Shown here in pieces: positions 59,460 to 64,000 of a stretch of DNA of 64,000 nucleotides. The position numbers and the translations under genes were made by a program. Where the stretch lies: positions 611,431 to 675,430 of the forward strand of contig NZ_JODS01000002.1 in assembly GCF_000718025.1 (NCBI RefSeq), read 5' to 3'. This stretch comes from Kitasatospora purpeofusca. Its GTDB lineage: Bacteria > Actinomycetota > Actinomycetes > Streptomycetales > Streptomycetaceae. Below the pieces are notes generated by a model. It ran no database searches, had not been told where the DNA came from, and was given only the letters and a program-made list of their open reading frames with translations. How positions within the stretch are numbered: position 1 is the first letter of the stretch; every line of letters starts with the position of its first letter.

Positions 59460-60334
59460 CGCAGCACGGGAGCGGACACGGCGTCGGACAGCCACTCCTG
59501 CTCCAGCCGCGCGAGCGTGCCGTCGGCCCGCAGCGCGTCCACCGCCGCCGAGACGCAGCCGGTCAGCCGGGAGCCCTTGTCCAGCACCAGCCCGAACTGC
59601 TCGCCCCCGCCACCGCCGCCCGTCAGCTGACCGACCACCACGGCCTCGGTCACCTCGGCCCCGGTGATGTAGAAGGCCGTCGGCAGGTCCACCACCAGCG
59701 CCTCGACCTGACCGTTCCTCAGCGCGGCCTTCGCCAGGTCGTTGGAGTCGAAGACGGCCGGCGGCGCGGAGGGCCGCACGGTGCCGGTGATCGCCTCCAG
59801 GCTGGTGGTCCCCACCTGGGCGCCCAGCTTGACCCCCTTCAGGTCGGCGAGGCTCCGGGCCGAGGCGGCCTTGGAGCTCTTCAGCGCGATCACCGCCTGC
59901 CGCACGTCGTAGTAGCCGGAGGAGAAGTCCACCGCTTCCCGGCGCTCGGCGCTGATCGACACCTGGTTGATGTCGAAGTCGAAGTCCTTGGGGCCGGGCG
60001 CGGTCGCCCGGCCGAAGGGTGTGACCACCCAGGACACCTTCTCCTTCGGGTACCCCAGCTTCGCCGCGACCGCGTACGCCACCGCCGACTCGAAGCCCTT
60101 GCCGCTCTCCGGCCGGTCCTCCGAGAACCACGGCTCGTACGCGGGCTTGTCGGTGCCGACGGAGAGCGCCCCCGCGGTGCGGGTCGGCAGCGCGCCGGGC
60201 GAGCAGTCGGCGGGGCTGCCCGGGGCCGGGGCCGAGGCGCCGGAGGCCGGGTCCTGGGCGGCGCAGCCGGTGACCGCGGCCAGCAGGGCGCCGGCGAGCA
60301 GCGCGGCGACGGCGGACGTGCGGGGGAGGGGCAT
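59456..60334 (-). CDS. Amino-acid-binding lipoprotein (second system)
   Basis: A 292-residue family 3 binding protein. The signal ends in the lipobox VTGC (about residue 24), then a Pro/Ala/Ser linker. The body has LSVGTDKPAYEPWFSEDRPE and FDFDINQVSISAERREAVDF, the usual blocks. The ligand may be a polar amino acid; not glutamine/glutamate-specific by sequence. ATG 60334 follows GGGAGGGG. It is the first gene of a three-gene importer. Confidence 0.9.
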   Translation of the reverse strand: MPLPRTSAVAALLAGALLAAVTGCAAQDPASGASAPAPGSPADCSPGALPTRTAGALSVGTDKPAYEPWFSEDRPESGKGFESAVAYAVAAKLGYPKEKVSWVVTPFGRATAPGPKDFDFDINQVSISAERREAVDFSSGYYDVRQAVIALKSSKAASARSLADLKGVKLGAQVGTTSLEAITGTVRPSAPPAVFDSNDLAKAALRNGQVEALVVDLPTAFYITGAEVTEAVVVGQLTGGGGGGEQFGLVLDKGSRLTGCVSAAVDALRADGTLARLEQEWLSDAVSAPVLR

Positions 60335-60595
60335 GGCGGTGCTCCTGGGCGCGAAGAGGCGGACCGGTCGGGTGATGACCTCCCCCGGTGGCGGGCCCGG
60401 GACACGCGCGGCATGGTCGCCTTGGGAGGCTTCGTCCCGTGCCGTCCGGAAGATCCCCTCGCCTGTTCACGCGCCCGTCACGCGTGCTCCACCGCAGGTC
60501 ACGAAAGATCCGTCGCCGAACCCCCCCTTGAACAGAAGAACCTTTCGTACATATGGTGGTCTCGTTGAAAACCCTCCTGTCGAAGTGAGTCCCCG
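60335..60595. promoter_or_regulatory. Divergent spacer before the DUF6421 operon
   Basis: A 261-bp spacer. TTGAAC at 60532-60537 and CATATG-like sequence 16 nt on could be the operon promoter; ribosome site GAAGTGAG lies at about 60582. Nothing else is recognised. Confidence 0.35.
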
Positions 60596-61996
60596 ATGCA
60601 GAATCTTTCGCCAAGGGTCGCTGTGGCGGCCGACGCCCCGGCCCAGAGCCTCGCCGCGCACCCGGCCTGGCTGCGACTGAAGGACGCCGTCGAGACCCTG
60701 CGCCCCCTGCAGTCCAAGGACGGCTCCATCGACCTGGCCGCCGTGCAGCGCCACACCGTCGACCCGCTGGTCGCGACCGTGCGCACCGCCGTCGCCGAGC
60801 TGGCCCCGCTCTTCCAGCACGACGCCGCCTACCTGGCCGCCGTCGACGCCGACCTGGCCAAGTGGGCCGACACCGGCTACCGGGAGCCCGACTTCCTGGA
60901 CTCGCTGCTCGCCTTCCAGCCCGCGACCCAGCGCGAGGACGGCCTGCAGCACCTGGTCGTCTTCCCGATGTACACCCAGAACGGCAACCCGGACCGCAAC
61001 CTCGAGGCCGTCCTGCTGAACGTCGTGTGGCCCGACTGGCTGGCCGAGCTGGAGCGGACCCGCTTCGACAACCCGATGTTCGTGCCGATCACCTTCACCG
61101 ACTTCACGGCCGGCTACGACACCAACTCCGCCGTCCTCTTCCCCGAGACCGTGGCCGTGCGCAAGGCGCCGGAACGATTCACCTGGGGCGGTATCTTCTG
61201 CGACCGCGAGGCCGCCCGCTTCCGCGTGGTCTCCACCAACGCCGTCGAGCTGCTCGGCCTGGAGATCCCCGCCGACGCCGAGAGCCTGCTGCAGGACCAG
61301 GAGCGCTCGCAGCAGACCTTCGTGCTCTGGGACCTCATCCACGACCGGACCCACAGCCACGGCGACCTGCCGTTCGACCCCTTCATGATCAAGCAGCGCA
61401 GCCCGTTCTGGATGTACGGCCTGGAGGAGCTCCGCTGCGACCTCACCACCTTCAAGGAGGCGGTGAAGCTGGAGACCGAGGGCAACGTGCACGCCCGCGA
61501 CGTCCAGTACGCGATCCTCTTCGACCGCCTCTTCCGCTTCCCGGTCAGCGGCGACCGCGTCCGCAACTACGACGGCATGGGCGGCCAGCTGCTCTTCGCC
61601 TACCTGCACAAGCACGACGCGCTGCGCTGGCGCGACAACCGCCTCAGCATCGACTGGGAGCGGGCCCCGCAGGTCACCAACGCGCTCTGCGCCGAGATCG
61701 AGACCCTCTACCGCGACGGCATCGACCGCCCGAAGCCGGCCCACTGGATCGCCGCCTACGAGCTGGTCTCCCGCTACCTCACCCCGCACCCGGCCTCGAC
61801 CTGGGCGAAGGGCACCGAGGCGCTGCCGTTCGGCACCACCGACGGCAAGGCGCTCAACAAGGCGCTGTGCGACGCTGTGCTCCCCGACGAGTTCCCGCTG
61901 AGCATGTTCTACGAGGCCCTCTCGAAGAAGCTCGGCGGCGTCATCGCCTCGACCGCCGGTATCACCGGCGCCGGCCTGCAGGGAGTCGCCGCGTGA
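60596..61996 (+). CDS. DUF6421 family protein
   Basis: A 466-residue protein of the Streptomyces DUF6421 family, no known reaction. The middle holds a striking His/acid cluster, WDLIHDRTHSHGDLPFDPF (about residues 248-266), then QRSPFWMYGLEELRCDL, whose HDxxHxH arrangement could bind a metal. No signal peptide or membrane helix; probably cytoplasmic. ATG 60596 with GAAGTGAG 8-12 nt upstream. The stop overlaps the GTG of the SDR gene (GTGA), so the two are coupled. The function may be an enzyme acting with the SDR and PLP enzyme encoded after it. Confidence 0.85.
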   Translation: MQNLSPRVAVAADAPAQSLAAHPAWLRLKDAVETLRPLQSKDGSIDLAAVQRHTVDPLVATVRTAVAELAPLFQHDAAYLAAVDADLAKWADTGYREPDFLDSLLAFQPATQREDGLQHLVVFPMYTQNGNPDRNLEAVLLNVVWPDWLAELERTRFDNPMFVPITFTDFTAGYDTNSAVLFPETVAVRKAPERFTWGGIFCDREAARFRVVSTNAVELLGLEIPADAESLLQDQERSQQTFVLWDLIHDRTHSHGDLPFDPFMIKQRSPFWMYGLEELRCDLTTFKEAVKLETEGNVHARDVQYAILFDRLFRFPVSGDRVRNYDGMGGQLLFAYLHKHDALRWRDNRLSIDWERAPQVTNALCAEIETLYRDGIDRPKPAHWIAAYELVSRYLTPHPASTWAKGTEALPFGTTDGKALNKALCDAVLPDEFPLSMFYEALSKKLGGVIASTAGITGAGLQGVAA

Positions 61997-62751
61997 CCAC
62001 CGCACCCAAGGGACCGCTGACCGGCAAGGTCATCGCCGTCGCCGGAGCCAGCGGCCCGGCCGGCCAGGCCGTGCTGCGCCGCCTCGCCTCCGACGGCGCC
62101 ACCGTCATCGGCGCCGACATCGACGCCCAGCGCCTGGAGTCCGCACTCGACTCCGTCCGCATCGCCGTCCGCGGCGCGCGCGTCAGCGGCCAGGTCATCG
62201 ACCTCCTCGACCCGCAGGAGGTCCACGACTGGGCCGACCACCTGGAGGCCGAGCACGGCCACGTCGACGGTGTGTTCCACCTCGTCGGCGGCTGGCGCGG
62301 CAGCAAGACCTTCTTCGACAGCCGGATCGACGACTGGGACTTCCTGCACGACACCGTCGTGCGCACCCTCCAGCACACCTCGCTGGCGTTCCAGCCCGCC
62401 CTGGTCCGCAGCGAGTCCGGCCGCTACGCGATGATCTCCGCCGCCGCCGCGCACAAGCCCACCGCGGGAGGTGCCGCCTACGCCGCCGCCAAGGCCGCCA
62501 CCGAGGCCTGGACGCTCGCCATGGCGGACTCCTTCCGCAAGGAGACCACCGCCGAGGACGGCAAGCCCACCGCCGCAGCTGCGATCCTGGTGATCAAGGC
62601 GTTGGTCAGTCCCGAGATGCGGGCCGAGAAGCCGGAGGCGAAGTTCGCCGGCTTCACCGACACCGCCGACCTCGCCGAACACCTCGCGGGCCTCTGGGAC
62701 CGCCCCGCAGAAGAACTGAACGGACAGCACCTGTGGCTGACAGCCCAATGA
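61993..62751 (+). CDS. Short-chain dehydrogenase/reductase in the DUF6421 operon
   Basis: A 252-residue SDR: GASGPAGQ cofactor motif, ADIDAQR at the strand-2 end, a Ser in SAAAAHKP and YAAAK holding the catalytic Tyr/Lys. The Gly motif has Pro in the middle (GASGPAG), unlike the TGxxxGxG of classical SDRs. GTG 61993 overlaps the DUF6421 stop. The 3' end overlaps the next gene, so the three are one translational unit. It should oxidise or reduce an alcohol/ketone whose identity is unknown. Confidence 0.88.
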   Translation: MTTAPKGPLTGKVIAVAGASGPAGQAVLRRLASDGATVIGADIDAQRLESALDSVRIAVRGARVSGQVIDLLDPQEVHDWADHLEAEHGHVDGVFHLVGGWRGSKTFFDSRIDDWDFLHDTVVRTLQHTSLAFQPALVRSESGRYAMISAAAAHKPTAGGAAYAAAKAATEAWTLAMADSFRKETTAEDGKPTAAAAILVIKALVSPEMRAEKPEAKFAGFTDTADLAEHLAGLWDRPAEELNGQHLWLTAQ

Positions 62752-63836
62752 CCGACCTTTCCGAGCTCTCCGGCCACACGGACGCGCAGCGGCGGCACGA
62801 CACCGCCGTGCGCGGCTTCGCCAGCGACAACTACGCCGGCGTGCACCCCGAGGTGCTCGCCGCCATAGCCGTCGCCAACGGTGGCCACCAGGTCGCCTAC
62901 GGCGAGGACGACTACACCACCCACCTGCAGGACGTCTTCCGCCGCCACTTCGGTGAGCAGGCCGAGGCGTACCCCGTCTTCAACGGGACCGGCGCCAACG
63001 TCGTCGCCCTGCAGGCCCTGCTGCCGCGCTGGGGCGCGGTGATCGCCGCCGAGAGCGCCCACATCAACGTGGACGAGGGCGGCGCGCCGGAGAAGATGGG
63101 CGGCATCAAGCTGCTCACCGTCCCCACCCCCGACGGCAAGCTCACCCCCGAGCTCATCGACCAGCAGGCCTGGGGCTTCGGCGACGAGCACCGCGCGCAG
63201 CCGCTCGCGGTCTCGATCACCCAGAGCACCGAGCTCGGCACCCTCTACACGGTGGAGGAGATCCGGGCGATCGTCGACCACGCGCACCAGCTCGGCATGC
63301 TGGTCCACGTGGACGGCTCGCGCCTCTCCAACGCCGCAGCCTCGCTCGGCGTCCCGCTGCGCGCCTTCACCACGGATGTGGGCGTCGACGTGCTGTCCTT
63401 CGGCGGCACCAAGAACGGCCTGCTGCTCGGCGAGTGCGTGGTCGTGCTCAACCCCGAGAAGGTCCGGAACATCAAGTTCCTGCGCAAGACCTCGATGCAG
63501 CTCGCGTCGAAGATGCGTTTCGTCTCGGTCCAGTTCGAGGCGCTGCTCTCGGGCGACCTCTACCTCCGCAACGCCGGGCACGCCAACGCCATGGCGAGCC
63601 GGCTGGAGGCCGCGGTCCGCGGGATCGACGGTGTGACCGTGGTCCGCCCGGTCCAGGCGAACGCGGTGTTCGCGATCCTCCCGCGCGAGGTGAGCGAGCG
63701 GCTGCAGAAGCGCTACCGCTTCTACTTCTGGAACGAGCACACCGGCGAGGTTCGCTGGATGTGTTCGTTCGACACCACGGAGGCCGACATCGACGCCTTC
63801 GCCGCGGCCATCGCCGAGGAGATGGGCCGCGCCTGA
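62748..63836 (+). CDS. Low-specificity L-threonine aldolase-like PLP enzyme
   Basis: A 362-residue (367 from GTG 62733) fold-type I PLP enzyme of the threonine aldolase/beta-eliminating lyase family. The PLP Lys is in SFGGTKNGLL and the Asp in HVDGSRLSNAA. It should cleave L-threonine or L-allo-threonine and beta-hydroxy amino acids to glycine and an aldehyde. ATG 62748 overlaps the SDR stop (ATGA); GTG 62733 is an alternative. As the last gene of the DUF6421 operon it may give an aldehyde for the SDR or use its product. Confidence 0.9.
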   Translation: MTDLSELSGHTDAQRRHDTAVRGFASDNYAGVHPEVLAAIAVANGGHQVAYGEDDYTTHLQDVFRRHFGEQAEAYPVFNGTGANVVALQALLPRWGAVIAAESAHINVDEGGAPEKMGGIKLLTVPTPDGKLTPELIDQQAWGFGDEHRAQPLAVSITQSTELGTLYTVEEIRAIVDHAHQLGMLVHVDGSRLSNAAASLGVPLRAFTTDVGVDVLSFGGTKNGLLLGECVVVLNPEKVRNIKFLRKTSMQLASKMRFVSVQFEALLSGDLYLRNAGHANAMASRLEAAVRGIDGVTVVRPVQANAVFAILPREVSERLQKRYRFYFWNEHTGEVRWMCSFDTTEADIDAFAAAIAEEMGRA

Positions 63837-63861
63837 GGCGCGTTCCGACCGCTGATCGTCC

Positions 63862-63886
63862 CGTCCCGCCGCCGCGGGGCGGGACG
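63862..63886 (+). terminator. Terminator of the DUF6421 operon
   Basis: A 9-bp stem (63862-63870 with 63878-63886), loop GCCGCGG, followed by ATTT. It lies 26 nt after the aldolase stop. Confidence 0.65.
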
Positions 63887-63888
63887 AT

Positions 63889-63918
63889 TTGCTTCTGACA
63901 GTCCCGTCCCCGTACAGT
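63889..63918 (+). promoter_or_regulatory. Candidate promoter for a gene beyond the window
   Basis: TTGCTT (63889-63894) and TACAGT (63913-63918) with an 18-nt spacer resemble a housekeeping-sigma promoter. The remaining 82 bases hold no complete gene but AT-rich, GAAA-rich sequence suitable for a leader. Confidence 0.35.
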
Positions 63919-64000
63919 TCCGGAGTCGCCGCGAGAGAGCGGGGACAAGCGGAAAGCGAAGTCGGCTGAATGAAACTCCGGAAAACGGAGCGGAAAACAT

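Overview
The window is high-GC DNA (well above 70% by eye). Third codon positions are strongly G/C, GTG starts are frequent, genes often overlap as GTGA or ATGA, and many families are typical of Streptomycetaceae: WhiJ-like/DUF397/ATPase sets, DUF6421, DUF5134, DUF6343, a c-di-AMP riboswitch before an Rpf gene, and gluABCD. The source is most likely Streptomyces or Kitasatospora chromosome. I found no rRNA, tRNA, CRISPR array, insertion sequence or prophage.

Layout. (1) 1-6857: right part of a hopanoid operon (shc fragment, hpnG, hpnH, dxs, hpnO) that cyclises squalene, adds and trims the adenosyl side chain, aminates it and boosts the isoprenoid supply. (2) 6952-11129: small proteins (DUF6343, an I78-type inhibitor), a FabG-type reductase divergent from a single-chain double MarR regulator, and an aldo/keto reductase. 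(3) 11399-15071: a heterodimeric ABC exporter whose two nucleotide-binding domains carry complementary defects. (4) 15214-18675: a LapA-like membrane protein joined to a gluABCD-type amino-acid importer. (5) 18814-22326: LysR regulator, cysteine dioxygenase, YeiH-type sulfate/sulfite exporter and a spermidine-synthase-like protein, which read as a cysteine-sulfur oxidation and export unit. (6) 22438-30343: secreted GH18 chitinase, a large DPFG-repeat protein of unknown function, TetR, NUDIX, serine hydrolase and an NTF2-like protein. (7) 30633-36799: AldB/ExaC-type aldehyde dehydrogenase and a class I terpene synthase, divergent from a large ATPase regulator. (8) 37032-44578: aldose epimerase and a maltose/maltodextrin unit, malE-malF-malG-alpha-glucosidase-malR, with a MalR-type operator before malE.

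(9) 44752-49708: a c-di-AMP (ydaO) riboswitch controlling an Rpf-LysM-NlpC/P60 wall hydrolase; divergent from it a G8-domain/beta-helix exported protein whose gene has an in-frame TTA (bldA) codon; and a CbiX-like protein. (10) 50223-52717: DUF397 protein, HATPase and WhiJ-like HTH protein, with shared TGCACGTGCA palindromes in their upstream regions. (11) 52794-57478: TetR, MFS exporter and MarR, then an M56 peptidase and a DUF5134 membrane protein. (12) 57694-60334: a second amino-acid ABC importer. (13) 60596-63836: a tightly coupled operon of DUF6421 protein, short-chain dehydrogenase and threonine-aldolase-like PLP enzyme. This is the best candidate here for an uncharacterised pathway.

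Recurring themes are short tandem repeats of 12-15 bp at several gene ends or starts, and many long GC hairpins between convergent genes. All assignments were made by reading the sequence; no database search was run.
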